Assembly: GCF_000430025.1 (NCBI RefSeq)
Contig: NZ_KE387020.1
Coordinates: 228,626 to 292,625, forward strand
Source: Flavobacterium suncheonense GH29-5 = DSM 17707
GTDB taxonomy: Bacteria > Bacteroidota > Bacteroidia > Flavobacteriales > Flavobacteriaceae
Direction: 5' to 3'
Length of the DNA stretch: 64,000 bases
Within the stretch, counting starts at the first letter, position 1; the number at the start of each line of letters is the position of its first letter. The position numbers and the translations under genes were made by a program. Positions 25,324 to 34,573 of this stretch are shown piece after piece. The notes beneath the pieces were generated by a model. The model was not told the origin of the DNA. It ran no database searches and saw nothing but the letters and a program-made list of their open reading frames with translations.

Positions 25324-27834
25324 ATGAAACTTAAATTCTTAGTTGTCTGCCTTTTAACATGCATCGGTAATGTAATGGCGCAAGGACAAATGAACGTCTC
25401 GGGTAACCCGGGCAGCGTATCGGGAAAAATTATCGACAAAGCAACCAAAGAACCTGTTGGCTACGCATCCGTGTCGATTAAAGAGGGGGAAAAAGTGATT
25501 ACAGGAGCCATTTCGCAGGAAAACGGTAACTTCGAAATCAAAAATCTTGAACTGAAAGCTTATACTTTAGAAGTTCAGTTTATCGGCTATAAAACATTTT
25601 CCAAAGCGGTTACTTTGAGTGCCGGAGATAAATCTGTAAATGTTGGTGCCATCGCCATTGAAGCAGAAGCTACACAACTGGAAGGTGTGGAAGTTGTAGC
25701 CGAGCGTTCCAACATTGTACAAAAAATAGACCGAAAAGTGGTAAATGTCGGGAAAGATTTAGTGGCATCCGGAACCACGGCGTCCGAAATCTTAAACAAC
25801 GTTCCAACAGTAAGTATCGATCCGCAAACGAAAGAATTAAGCTTAAGAGGAAATTCAAATGTTCGCGTTTTGATTGACGGAAAACCTTCGAATGTAGATC
25901 CTGCTCAATTGTTGCAGCAGATTCCGTCATCTTCCATCAAACAGATTGAGTTAATCACCAATCCATCTGCCAAGTACAATCCGGAAGGGATGAGCGGTAT
26001 CATCAACATCATTTTACACAAAAACAGCAATAACGGATTTAACGGTTCTATCAATACCGGAGTAACTTTTGGAATAACGCCAAAAACCAACTCGGCTTTG
26101 AATCTTAATTACAAAGTGGGAAAGGTGAATTTTTACACCAATTACGGTTTTAACCACGGAATTAACGCAAATCACGGTTTTGTAAACAGTTCCAATCCAG
26201 GACTTGACAACCTTCAAAACTTCGAATTCCGCAACCTTAACAACTCACATCTGGTAAAATTTGGTGTAGATTATTACATTAACGAACGCAATACTTTGTC
26301 TGCTTATACCAACCAGAATACCACACATTCCGATGGCTTCGGAAAAACCGCAATTGATTATTTCGGATTGCCAAACAACGATCATTTACAGACCTACCGC
26401 AACGAAAACGAAAACAAAAACCAAACATACGATGTGGTTTACAAACACGATTTCGAAAAGAAAGGAAAAACATTGGAATTTCAGGTAAACTATTCCAAAA
26501 CCAAAAATTCGGAAGATACCGGTTACAACAATGAAGATCGCGAGTCTGACGGCGATTTGTACAAAGAATCAGTTTCCCGAAATGTGGTTAACGGACTTAC
26601 AAATTACACTCAGGTTAACCTAGACTTTACGAATCCACTTACTGAAAAAACAAAATTGGAATTGGGTGCGGAAACCAGAATTCAATCTACAAAAAATAAA
26701 TTCCTAGCTACTGAATCCGGAACACAATTTGCCGATCCTTATGATTATGGTTCCGATTCTGATTACAACTTTAAGTTCGATCGAAATATTAGTGCCGTAT
26801 ACGCTAACTTCGGAACAGAGTGGAGCAGTAAATGGAGTTCTCAAATTGGTTTGCGTGTAGAGTACTATGATATTTCCGGTGATTTTGCCCGAAATGAAAC
26901 TAAATTCAAATCGGATGAAACGCCTACAACTACTGTAGAAAACCTTAAAGATAAAGTAACCGATAATATTTTCACCGTATATCCGTCTGCGTTTGTAACG
27001 TATACAATTAATGAGAAAAACTCTTTCAACTTTAACTATTCAAGACGTGTAGACCGACCAAGCATCGGCCAAATCAGTCCTATCCGTGAATGGACTACTC
27101 CGCTTATGGAATCCCGAGGAAATCCTGCATTGGTTCCGCAATTCACGAATTCTTTCGAAGTTAATTATACACGCGTTACCAAATTAGGTTCTATTACTTC
27201 CGGCGTATTCTACAGAAGCATCAGCGATGAAATTTCAAGAGTGGTTTATAACGACCCTAATGACGCTTCAAACAACAGAAAAATTCTTTCTTTTGACAAC
27301 TTCGATAACAACAATGCTTATGGTGTGGAAACATCGGCTAACCTTAAATTCACAAAATGGTGGGCTGTAAATGCCAGTGCAGATGCTTATTTTAAAACCG
27401 TAAGAGGTGCCGTTCAGAATGTGGCATCAGGAGAACTTGAAAATGCTTCTGTAGATGTAACATCGTTTAACACCCGCTTAAACAATACCTTTACCGCAAC
27501 CAAAAACCTGCGTTTCCAATTGTTCGGAATGTACCGCGGCCGTGATTTGAGCTTACAGTTCGAGAGAAAAGAAATGTATAAAATGGACCTTGGAGCCACT
27601 TACAACATCTTAAAAGGAAAAGGAACCATCACCGCACGTTATAACGACGTATTTAAAAACATGCGTTTTGCCTTCGACGGCAACATTCCTTACAGACAAT
27701 ACGGAGCCTTTTACTGGGAAAGCCAAACGTTCTACGTTGGCTTGAATTACAACTTCGGTGGTGGCAAAAACAGAGCTTTACAACGCAAACAACGTGATGC
27801 CAACGAAACCCAAGGCGGTGGCGGAATGTTCTAA
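25324..27834 (+). CDS. TonB-dependent outer-membrane beta-barrel with CarboxypepD-regulatory-like domain
   Basis: 836 residues: signal peptide (1-19), a carboxypeptidase-regulatory-like domain (~30-115, 'GSVSGKIIDKATKEPVGYASVSI'), a plug ('LNNVPTVSIDPQTKELSLRGNSNVRVLIDGKPS', shown in two 15-residue parts in the protein, residues ~155-190), then a barrel of the OMP_b-brl_3 group. The tail 'GGKNRALQRKQRDANE' plus 'GGGGMF' is typical of that group. It has no SusD-like partner nearby, so it is not a standard polysaccharide utilisation pair; substrate unknown. The 200-bp upstream gap holds no promoter I can assign. Confidence 0.9.
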   Translation: MKLKFLVVCLLTCIGNVMAQGQMNVSGNPGSVSGKIIDKATKEPVGYASVSIKEGEKVITGAISQENGNFEIKNLELKAYTLEVQFIGYKTFSKAVTLSAGDKSVNVGAIAIEAEATQLEGVEVVAERSNIVQKIDRKVVNVGKDLVASGTTASEILNNVPTVSIDPQTKELSLRGNSNVRVLIDGKPSNVDPAQLLQQIPSSSIKQIELITNPSAKYNPEGMSGIINIILHKNSNNGFNGSINTGVTFGITPKTNSALNLNYKVGKVNFYTNYGFNHGINANHGFVNSSNPGLDNLQNFEFRNLNNSHLVKFGVDYYINERNTLSAYTNQNTTHSDGFGKTAIDYFGLPNNDHLQTYRNENENKNQTYDVVYKHDFEKKGKTLEFQVNYSKTKNSEDTGYNNEDRESDGDLYKESVSRNVVNGLTNYTQVNLDFTNPLTEKTKLELGAETRIQSTKNKFLATESGTQFADPYDYGSDSDYNFKFDRNISAVYANFGTEWSSKWSSQIGLRVEYYDISGDFARNETKFKSDETPTTTVENLKDKVTDNIFTVYPSAFVTYTINEKNSFNFNYSRRVDRPSIGQISPIREWTTPLMESRGNPALVPQFTNSFEVNYTRVTKLGSITSGVFYRSISDEISRVVYNDPNDASNNRKILSFDNFDNNNAYGVETSANLKFTKWWAVNASADAYFKTVRGAVQNVASGELENASVDVTSFNTRLNNTFTATKNLRFQLFGMYRGRDLSLQFERKEMYKMDLGATYNILKGKGTITARYNDVFKNMRFAFDGNIPYRQYGAFYWESQTFYVGLNYNFGGGKNRALQRKQRDANETQGGGGMF

Positions 27835-27868
27835 AAACATCTTTTTATTTTTCGATTTTATATTTAAC

Positions 27869-27907
27869 CAAAAAACCTCGAAGTTTAAAAGCTCCGAGGT
27901 TTTTTAT
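27869..27907. terminator. Bidirectional terminator
   Basis: AAAAACCTCG at 27871-27880 pairs with CGAGGTTTTTT at 27895-27905 across an imperfect inner stem; T runs on both strands. Serves the barrel gene and the convergent hydroxylase gene. Confidence 0.85.
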
Positions 27908-27909
27908 TT

Positions 27910-28575
27910 TTATTCCTTATTGAATTTCAGTTCCTTCGCTTTATCCGGATCTTCTTTGTGTTTCCGCAAATCAAACGTGGTGCCGAAAACTTTATCCCAA
28001 AAGGTATTGCTTACTCCGAAACCCAAATGCTCGTTACGGTAATGGTGCATCTGATGGTTGCGCCATAAAGGCTTCATAAACGCAAACGGCGGCTCAAAGG
28101 CATGGATTGCATAATGCATGGAAGCATATAACAAATACCCAAACATAAAACCCGGAAAAAAAGCCCAGTTATAATTCCCTAAAAGCAGGTAATGCAGTCC
28201 GAAAAGCGTACTCGACAAAATAAGGCTTGGCACCGGCGGCATAAACAAACGGTCGCGATCTCTCGGATATTCGTGATGATTGCCGTGCATGATGTACGCC
28301 ACTTTCTGGATTTTAACGTTTTCGCTTACCCAATGAAAAATATAGCGGTGCGCCAAATATTCGAAAAAGGTCCAGTAGAGGATTCCGCTGAAAAAAAGTA
28401 AAAAAGTGGTCAATGCCGGAATCTGGTATACCGTCAGCGACCGATAAACCAGATAACTCAGGATTGGGATATACATGCTCCAGATTACGATTGGATTTCC
28501 CTTGGTAAGCATTTCCAGATACTTGTTTTCAAATAACCTTGCCTGACCTTCGTTGTAAACTACTTTTCGTGCCAT
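27910..28575 (-). CDS. Fatty acid hydroxylase / sterol desaturase family protein
   Basis: 221-residue membrane enzyme with a di-iron histidine cluster: 'EYLAHRYIFHW', 'HGNHHEYPRDRDR', 'HYAIHAF', 'NHQMHHYRNEH'. The histidine pattern and spacing match the FA2H-like branch, which hydroxylates fatty acyl chains at C2 or related positions. Two pairs of hydrophobic segments flank the clusters. Flavobacteria make hydroxy fatty acids and sphingolipid-like or flavolipin lipids, so a role in envelope lipid hydroxylation is the likely inference; the precise substrate is unknown. fabH, also a lipid gene, lies 170 bp upstream on the same strand. Confidence 0.9.
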   Translation of the reverse strand: MARKVVYNEGQARLFENKYLEMLTKGNPIVIWSMYIPILSYLVYRSLTVYQIPALTTFLLFFSGILYWTFFEYLAHRYIFHWVSENVKIQKVAYIMHGNHHEYPRDRDRLFMPPVPSLILSSTLFGLHYLLLGNYNWAFFPGFMFGYLLYASMHYAIHAFEPPFAFMKPLWRNHQMHHYRNEHLGFGVSNTFWDKVFGTTFDLRKHKEDPDKAKELKFNKE

Positions 28576-28748
28576 AATCTGCTAATTATAAAGGTTAGTA
28601 ACAGAAACAATGACCTAAATTTAAAAAAATAGTTACAAAGTAAAAAACGATTACATAGGATTTAACATACAGATAATCGAGAAAAAATACAAAAAAAGCA
28701 GATTCGAGATAAGATTCCCAAATCTGCCTTCAATACTATTTCTAAAAA

Positions 28749-29756
28749 CTACCAGCGAATAATAACGCTTCCCCAGGTAAATCCGGAGCCGAAAGCAGCC
28801 AACACCACCAAGTCGCCTTCCTTGATTTTGCCTTGTTCCCACGCTTCGGTTAAGGCAATCGGAATGGACGCTGCGGTTGTATTTCCGTATTTCTGAATAT
28901 TGTTGTGCACCTGTGAATCTTCTAATTTGAATTTCTGCTGAATGAATTGCGATATTCTCAAATTCGCCTGATGCGGAATCAGCATGTTGATATCGGAAAC
29001 CTGTAAATTGTTCGCCTGCAAACCTTCCATAATCACCTCGCTGAAACGAACCACCGCATTTTTAAACACAAATTGCCCGTTCATGTACGGGTAGTAACTT
29101 TCGTCGTTCGGATCGTTGTCTTTGATAATATCGGTAACCCAGCGTTTGCCCATTCCTGGAGCGACTAAGGCTAATTCTTCAGCGTGTTGTCCTTCGGAAT
29201 GCAAATGTGTGGATAAAATACCTTTCCCTGCGTCATCTGATCGGCTCAAAATCGCTGCTCCTGCTCCATCTCCAAAGATTACAGAAACGCCACGACCTCT
29301 TGTGGTCATATCCAAACCGGTGGAATGCACTTCGGAACCGATTACCAAAATATTTTTATACATTCCGGTTTTGATGAACTGATCGGCAACCGAAATCGCA
29401 TACACGAAACCGGAACACTGATTGCGGACATCCAGCGCGCCAACGGTTCTTAACCCTAAATCGCGTTGTACTAAAACTCCAGGTCCAGGAAAATAATAAT
29501 CCGGACTCAAGGTTGCAAAAATCACAAAATCAATATCTTCTTTGGCAACTCCGGAACGTTCGATGGCAATTTTCGCCGCTTTCACACCCATGGAAGTTGT
29601 CGTATCTTCTCCTCGAATTATATGCCTTCTTTCCTGAATACCGGTACGTTCCTGAATCCACTCGTCATTGGTATCCATTATTTTTGACAAATCGTCGTTG
29701 GTTACTACATTTTCGGGAACGTAATACCCTAATCCTGAAATCTTTGAATGATACAT
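28749..29756 (-). CDS. fabH: 3-oxoacyl-ACP synthase III (KAS III)
   Basis: 335 residues; condenses an acyl-CoA primer with malonyl-ACP to start fatty acid synthesis. Cys114 in 'NQCSGFVYA' is the nucleophile, His is in 'PHQANLRI' and Asn in 'YGNTTAASIPIAL'; the C-terminal 'LAAFGSGFTWGSVIIRW' is the family end. In flavobacteria this enzyme usually prefers branched primers (iso fatty acids). It stands alone here, not beside plsX/rpmF, so it may be one of several paralogues. A TAAATTTG element lies 30 nt upstream. Confidence 0.95.
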   Translation of the reverse strand: MYHSKISGLGYYVPENVVTNDDLSKIMDTNDEWIQERTGIQERRHIIRGEDTTTSMGVKAAKIAIERSGVAKEDIDFVIFATLSPDYYFPGPGVLVQRDLGLRTVGALDVRNQCSGFVYAISVADQFIKTGMYKNILVIGSEVHSTGLDMTTRGRGVSVIFGDGAGAAILSRSDDAGKGILSTHLHSEGQHAEELALVAPGMGKRWVTDIIKDNDPNDESYYPYMNGQFVFKNAVVRFSEVIMEGLQANNLQVSDINMLIPHQANLRISQFIQQKFKLEDSQVHNNIQKYGNTTAASIPIALTEAWEQGKIKEGDLVVLAAFGSGFTWGSVIIRW

Positions 29757-29785
29757 TTTTTATCTGTTTGTTAAAAATTGGGCTA

Positions 29786-29793
29786 CAAATTTA
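29786..29793 (-). promoter_or_regulatory. TAnnTTTG element for fabH
   Basis: Minus strand TAAATTTG, exact consensus, 30 nt before the ATG at 29756. No TTG at the expected distance. Confidence 0.5.
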
Positions 29794-29946
29794 CGCATTA
29801 TTAAAGTTTCTTAAAAAAACGGCATATTTTTTCGATTACATTAAAAAACTTCTGTTGAAAAACCTGAATTTAACAAAATTTACGAAACTGATGTAACACG
29901 ATAAGCGTATTTTTAGACCAATTATTCAAAAACCAAATATTGCTAT

Positions 29947-32361
29947 ATGAAACTAAAAAACTGTTTTTGGCTTTTACTGCTTGCCGGTTCTGCCCTTTTG
30001 GCGCAGGAAAACCTGACGTATCAGAAACCTTCCAAAGAAATTTTAGCTTTAGCCGAATACGAAAGAGCTCCGTCGGTTACCATGGACACCAAAAAAGAAT
30101 GGATGCTTCTGTCGTATCGCAATACGTATAAAACCTTAGACGACTTGAATCAGGAAGAAATGCGTCTGGCCGGTTTGCGTATCAATCCGGTTACGAACAT
30201 TTCCAGTACGGTAACTTACATCAACAACCTGAAAGTACGACGCATCAAAGACAAAAACGAAATTCAGGTACAGGGGTTGCCGGCCAATCCTAGAATTTCC
30301 AACCTTTCGTGGTCGCCAGACGAAAAGAAAATCGCTTTTACCAATACCACGAACAAAGGAGTGGAATTGTGGGTTTTGGATATTGCATCCGCGAAAGCAA
30401 CAAAATTGACTTCCGATAATCTGAATGCTAATTTAGGAAACCCGATTAGCTGGTTCCGCGACGGACAAAGCATCTTGGCAAAAACACTCGTAGCCAACCG
30501 ACCGGCACTAATCGACAGTAAAAAAGACATCCCGACCGGCCCGACAACCTCCACCAGCGAAGGCAAAGCATCCCAGAACAGGACCTATCAGGATTTGCTG
30601 AAAAACAAAACCGACGAAACGAACTTTGAAACACTGGTAACTTCCGAATTGTACAAAATCGATTTAAACGGAAAAGCCGAATTGTTCAAAAAAGCCGATT
30701 TATACGCCGGTGAATCGTTTTCCCCAGACGGTAACTATTTGATGGTAGCCACGATTCAGAGGCCGTATTCTTACATTGTTCCGTTAAGCCGTTTTCCGCA
30801 AAAAACGGTGGTTTACGATAAAACCGGAACCGAAATTAAAGTGGTGAACGAAGTGCCGCTGAACGAAATCATGCCGAAAGGTTTTATGGCCGTCCGCAAA
30901 GGCAAAAGAAGCATGAATTGGAGAAACGATGCGCCGGCCACTTTATCGTTTGCAGAAGCTTTAGACGGCGGTGATCCGGCCAATAAAGTAGAATTCCGTG
31001 ATGAAGTTTTCTTGTGGAAAGCGCCTTTTTCCGCAGCGCCAACGTCTTTGGTAAAAACACCGCAACGCTATGCTGGCATTACTTGGGGTAACGACAACCT
31101 TGCAATCGTTTACGACAATTGGTACGACACGCGAAACACAAAAACGTATTTGTTCAATCCTTCCAATCCCGGTCAGGCTCCAAAAGTAATTTCCGACCGA
31201 AATTCTCAAGACATCTATTCCGATCCGGGTAATTTTGAGACGAAGAAGAACGAGTACGGCCGTCAGATACTGGCGCTGGAAGGTGACAATGCCTTCTTAA
31301 TCGGAGACGGTTTTACCAAAAACGGTCAGTTTCCGTTTATCGACGAATTCAACACCAAAACCTTGAAAACGAAACGCTTGTACCAATCCGCTTTCAAAAA
31401 CAAAAAAGAAGCGATTTTATCAATTGAAGATTTCAAAAAAGGAGAAGTTCTGGTTCAGATTCAGTCGCCAACGGAATTCCCGAATTATTACTTCCGCAAC
31501 ATCAAAACGAAAGACAAAATCACACCGATTACCGCTTTTAAAAACCCGTTTGAAAGCATCAAAAACGTGTACAAAGAAGTAATCAAATACAAACGCAAAG
31601 ACGGTGTAGAATTATCCGGAACGCTTTATTTACCGGCCAACTACGACCGAAAAGCGAAAAAAGAAAAACTGCCGTTACTGATTTGGGCCTATCCGACCGA
31701 ATACAAAGACAAAAATTCTGCCGGACAATCCAACCAGAACCCGAACGAATTTACGTTTCCGAACTACGGTTCCTTCGTCTATTGGGTAACCAAAGGCTAT
31801 GCAGTTTTGGATGACGCGGCTTTCCCGATTATCGGCGAAGGCAAAACGGAACCGAACGATACTTTCATTACGCAATTGGTAGACAATGCGGAAGCGGCTA
31901 TCAATGCCGTGGACAATTTAGGGTACATCAACCGTAAAAAAGTGGCTGTTGGCGGACACTCGTATGGCGCTTTCATGACCGCTAACTTATTAACACACTC
32001 TAATTTATTCGCCTGCGGAATTGCCCGAAGCGGTGCTTACAACAGAACGCTAACCCCATTCGGATTCCAGAGCGAGCAGCGCAATTACTGGGAAGCGCAA
32101 AACGTTTACAACGAAATGTCTCCTTTCATGTCGGCTGAAAAAATGAAAACTCCTTTGTTATTGGTACACGGTGAAGCGGACAACAATCCGGGAACGTTTA
32201 CTTTGCAAACCGAGCGCTATTTCCAGGCTTTAAAAGGTTTGGGAGCACCCGTAAGAATGGTACTTTTACCTAAAGAATCCCACGGATATGCTGCAAAAGA
32301 AAACATCTTCCACTTGCTTTGGGAACAGGATCAGTTCCTGGAAAAATATTTAAAGAATTAA
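29947..32361 (+). CDS. Exported S9 prolyl-oligopeptidase family serine peptidase
   Basis: 804 residues with signal peptide (1-20, ending 'SALLAQ'). A WD/beta-propeller-like half ('NLSWSPDEKKIAFTN', 'SFSPDGNYLMVA') is followed by an alpha/beta hydrolase domain with Ser in 'GGHSYGAFMTANLL', Asp in 'HGEADNNPGT' and His in 'ESHGYAAKEN'. The propeller and the motif set resemble the glutamyl endopeptidase/S9D branch, so periplasmic cleavage of short peptides is likely. Start ATG 29947 is right before the signal peptide. Followed by a strong terminator. Confidence 0.93.
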   Translation: MKLKNCFWLLLLAGSALLAQENLTYQKPSKEILALAEYERAPSVTMDTKKEWMLLSYRNTYKTLDDLNQEEMRLAGLRINPVTNISSTVTYINNLKVRRIKDKNEIQVQGLPANPRISNLSWSPDEKKIAFTNTTNKGVELWVLDIASAKATKLTSDNLNANLGNPISWFRDGQSILAKTLVANRPALIDSKKDIPTGPTTSTSEGKASQNRTYQDLLKNKTDETNFETLVTSELYKIDLNGKAELFKKADLYAGESFSPDGNYLMVATIQRPYSYIVPLSRFPQKTVVYDKTGTEIKVVNEVPLNEIMPKGFMAVRKGKRSMNWRNDAPATLSFAEALDGGDPANKVEFRDEVFLWKAPFSAAPTSLVKTPQRYAGITWGNDNLAIVYDNWYDTRNTKTYLFNPSNPGQAPKVISDRNSQDIYSDPGNFETKKNEYGRQILALEGDNAFLIGDGFTKNGQFPFIDEFNTKTLKTKRLYQSAFKNKKEAILSIEDFKKGEVLVQIQSPTEFPNYYFRNIKTKDKITPITAFKNPFESIKNVYKEVIKYKRKDGVELSGTLYLPANYDRKAKKEKLPLLIWAYPTEYKDKNSAGQSNQNPNEFTFPNYGSFVYWVTKGYAVLDDAAFPIIGEGKTEPNDTFITQLVDNAEAAINAVDNLGYINRKKVAVGGHSYGAFMTANLLTHSNLFACGIARSGAYNRTLTPFGFQSEQRNYWEAQNVYNEMSPFMSAEKMKTPLLLVHGEADNNPGTFTLQTERYFQALKGLGAPVRMVLLPKESHGYAAKENIFHLLWEQDQFLEKYLKN

Positions 32362-32370
32362 TTTTAAAAT

Positions 32371-32402
32371 AAAACCCCGAATTAAAATTCGGGGTTTTAT
32401 TT
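32371..32402. terminator. Bidirectional terminator
   Basis: 13-bp stem AAAACCCCGAATT / AATTCGGGGTTTT with a tight AA loop, between the peptidase gene and the convergent hypothetical gene whose stop is at 32401. Confidence 0.9.
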
Positions 32403-32787
32403 ATCCTGGTTTTTGTTTTAATCTTTCAATTTTTGCATTTCGTTCAAAAGAAAAGGTTGCTGTTTTAACATTGATGTGATTGTAAAGAAGCAACGCTTTT
32501 TTAGTAAAATCAGCTTTATCCAATACGGAAAGAATATCCGCTAAAGTTTCCAGATTCTCGGGATTCAAAAGTGGCTGACTGTCTAAAAAAGCAATCATTT
32601 CAGTTTCGGACAGGTTTTCAACGGAATTTAAGTCGAAACCTAATTCTTCCTGAAGTTTCAGATTGATTTCCGAAACGGAAGACGAAAGGCCGGAATCGCT
32701 TTTTTGTTTCATCAGTTTTTCCAAAACCTTTTTCAGAAAAAAGCCCAACTGACTGATTTGCTTTGCTAAATAATCTTCTTTCGGCAT
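32401..32787 (-). CDS. Hypothetical helical protein, ABC-ATPase-linked
   Basis: 128 residues, not recognised. No signal peptide or membrane helix; almost wholly alpha-helical and charged, with repeated Leu/Glu stretches ('LSETEMIAFLDSQPLLN', 'LETLADILSVLDKADFTKKALLLY') resembling tandem helical hairpins. It starts 2 nt after the ABC ATPase stop, so it is co-translated with that gene and may act with it or simply share its message. No cysteine. Confidence 0.75.
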   Translation of the reverse strand: MPKEDYLAKQISQLGFFLKKVLEKLMKQKSDSGLSSSVSEINLKLQEELGFDLNSVENLSETEMIAFLDSQPLLNPENLETLADILSVLDKADFTKKALLLYNHINVKTATFSFERNAKIERLKQKPG

Positions 32788-32789
32788 CG

Positions 32790-33731
32790 TTAACGCAACA
32801 TTAATGTTACTTGTGAATTATGTTCCAGTTCCGAATCGTGTTCAAAAAAAATCGCTTTGCCGCCTAAAGCTGCTTTAATGAGGTAATGACTTCCTTTAAA
32901 ATAGGACTGTTTCACCACCACTTTCATAAAGCCATTTTCGACTACTCTCAGTTGATGCGGATATAAAAACAACAAGGTATCTTCCTCATTCTCCACCAAC
33001 TGCGACAGTTTTATTTCATTAACTTCCCCAAAAAGTGAAGCACTGTATTTCGATTTCGGATTCCGGTAAATTTCCGAAGAATTCCCTTTATCGATAAGGA
33101 GACCGTCTTTCAGCACTATGGTTTCGTCTGCAAAAGAAAGTGCATCTACGCTGTCGTGGGTGGCAATTAAAACCGTAATACCTTTAGCTTTCAGATAAGC
33201 AAAGAGATTGCGGCGCAGTGCGTTTTTCCGGAAATTATCAATATGACTAAACGGTTCGTCCAACAACAAAACTTCGGGCTCCAAAGCCAAAACTCTGGCC
33301 AGTGCCACACGCTGTTGTTGTCCGCCGCTTAAATATTGGGCTTTCACATCGGCATATTCGGTCATTTCCACAATTTCGAGTAATTCCTGTATGCGTTCCT
33401 GTTTTTCCTCAGGGTAAAAGTTAGACAGGTATTTGCCGACATTTTCCGCAACGGTGATGTAAGGCATCAAATCGAAATCCTGTGCAAGGTATTTCATGAA
33501 CGGCATGCCCGGAACCAGATTGTATTTCGGTCCGGTTACCTGGGTATCGTTCCAGAAAATCCGGCCTTCATCTACATCGTGCAGTCCGTAAATCAGTTTT
33601 AACAGCGTGCTTTTTCCGCAGCCGCTTTCCCCGATTATGGCTACATTTTTTCCTTTTTCAACTGTAAAACCGATACCGTTAATATTCTTTTTATCGGAAT
33701 ACCCGAAAGAAATTGCATTTACCTGAAGCAT
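32790..33731 (-). CDS. ABC transporter ATP-binding protein with TOBE-like C-terminus
   Basis: 313 residues from ATG 33731 (the frame runs further upstream, but the ABC domain starts at once with 'MLQVNAISFGYSD'). Walker A 'GESGCGKST' at 34-42, signature 'YLSGGQQQRVALARV', Walker B 'VLLLDEPFSHID', and H-loop 'LIATHDSVDAL'. The last ~90 residues form a TOBE-like beta domain ('LFLYPHQLRVVENGF'). This is the architecture of importers of the Fe3+/polyamine/sugar (CUT1/FbpC) kind, but no permease or binding-protein gene is adjacent, so its partners are elsewhere. Confidence 0.9.
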   Translation of the reverse strand: MLQVNAISFGYSDKKNINGIGFTVEKGKNVAIIGESGCGKSTLLKLIYGLHDVDEGRIFWNDTQVTGPKYNLVPGMPFMKYLAQDFDLMPYITVAENVGKYLSNFYPEEKQERIQELLEIVEMTEYADVKAQYLSGGQQQRVALARVLALEPEVLLLDEPFSHIDNFRKNALRRNLFAYLKAKGITVLIATHDSVDALSFADETIVLKDGLLIDKGNSSEIYRNPKSKYSASLFGEVNEIKLSQLVENEEDTLLFLYPHQLRVVENGFMKVVVKQSYFKGSHYLIKAALGGKAIFFEHDSELEHNSQVTLMLR

Positions 33732-33749
33732 GACTGAAATTTGTAGCAG

Positions 33750-33757
33750 CAAAGTTA
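33750..33757 (-). promoter_or_regulatory. TAnnTTTG element for the ABC ATPase gene
   Basis: Minus strand TAACTTTG, exact consensus, 19 nt upstream of the ATG at 33731. The nearest TTG gives a spacer of 23 nt. Confidence 0.55.
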
Positions 33758-33878
33758 CATCCTTAAAATACCATTTCACACAAAAATTAACTTTAAGAAG
33801 TATTATTTTTTAAAAACTTATTCTAATTATTTGAAAGATAATAACTAACATTGCAAAAAATTTTAACCTACTACTTGC

Positions 33879-34508
33879 ATGATTTTTTCAGTTAAAAGAG
33901 TAATATTTTTACTGTTGCTGTGTACGTCGATGGCGTTTGCGCAGCGCCCTTACGGTGGTTTTTCCATCGATGCAAATTATGGAATTTCAGGTGTGAAAGA
34001 TCCGGGGCTGAGCGATTTTTCGCATTTCGATTTCGGTTTTCGCTATATGTTTGATGATACCTGGGGGCTAAAACTGGATTATGGGCAGGACAAATTCCGA
34101 ACAGAGAAAAGTCCGGTAGAAAAAGGAATTGACGCTTCCCGAATTTCGTTTCAGGCGGTTACCAACCTAACCAATCTTATCGACAGCAGAAGTTATTTCT
34201 ACAGCAGAACTTTTAACCTTCTTGCACATGCCGGTGCCGGGTATTCCATGCAGAAATCCGTAACCATTCCTGCCGGAGGTACAGACGAAATCGGACATAT
34301 CATCTTTGGGATGAACCCACAGTTTTCACTAACGGATAATCTTGCTGTTGGTTTGGATGCCACCGGAATTATCCACTTGTCACAACACTATTGGTTTGAC
34401 GGGAATTACACCTACACCAGTCCTGAATTTAAAGGGTCGCCAAACGGCACATCAACGTTTATTTATAATTTTACAGTTGGCCTTTCTTATACTTTCGGCG
34501 AACCGTAA
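33879..34508 (+). CDS. Outer-membrane beta-barrel protein
   Basis: 209 residues: signal peptide ending 'SMAFAQ', then alternating amphipathic strands with aromatic girdles ('FDFGFRYMFDDTWGLKLDYG', 'FLIDSRSYFYSRTFNLL' regions) and a final 'YNFTVGLSYTFGEP', whose terminal aromatic strand fits BAM recognition. It resembles the OmpA-N-terminal/OmpW-size class of 8-stranded barrels but lacks a peptidoglycan-binding domain; the OmpA-like lipoprotein next door supplies one. Function unknown. Terminated by the hairpin after the stop. Confidence 0.85.
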   Translation: MIFSVKRVIFLLLLCTSMAFAQRPYGGFSIDANYGISGVKDPGLSDFSHFDFGFRYMFDDTWGLKLDYGQDKFRTEKSPVEKGIDASRISFQAVTNLTNLIDSRSYFYSRTFNLLAHAGAGYSMQKSVTIPAGGTDEIGHIIFGMNPQFSLTDNLAVGLDATGIIHLSQHYWFDGNYTYTSPEFKGSPNGTSTFIYNFTVGLSYTFGEP

Positions 34509-34524
34509 AATATAATTTCAATAA

Positions 34525-34556
34525 AAAAAGTCCCTGATTGCTCAGGGACTTTTTTG
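34525..34556. terminator. Bidirectional terminator
   Basis: 13-bp stem AAAAAGTCCCTGA / TCAGGGACTTTTT with a TTGC loop, between the barrel gene and the convergent OmpA-type lipoprotein gene. Confidence 0.9.
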
Positions 34557-34573
34557 TTTTGGTAATCTGAAAA

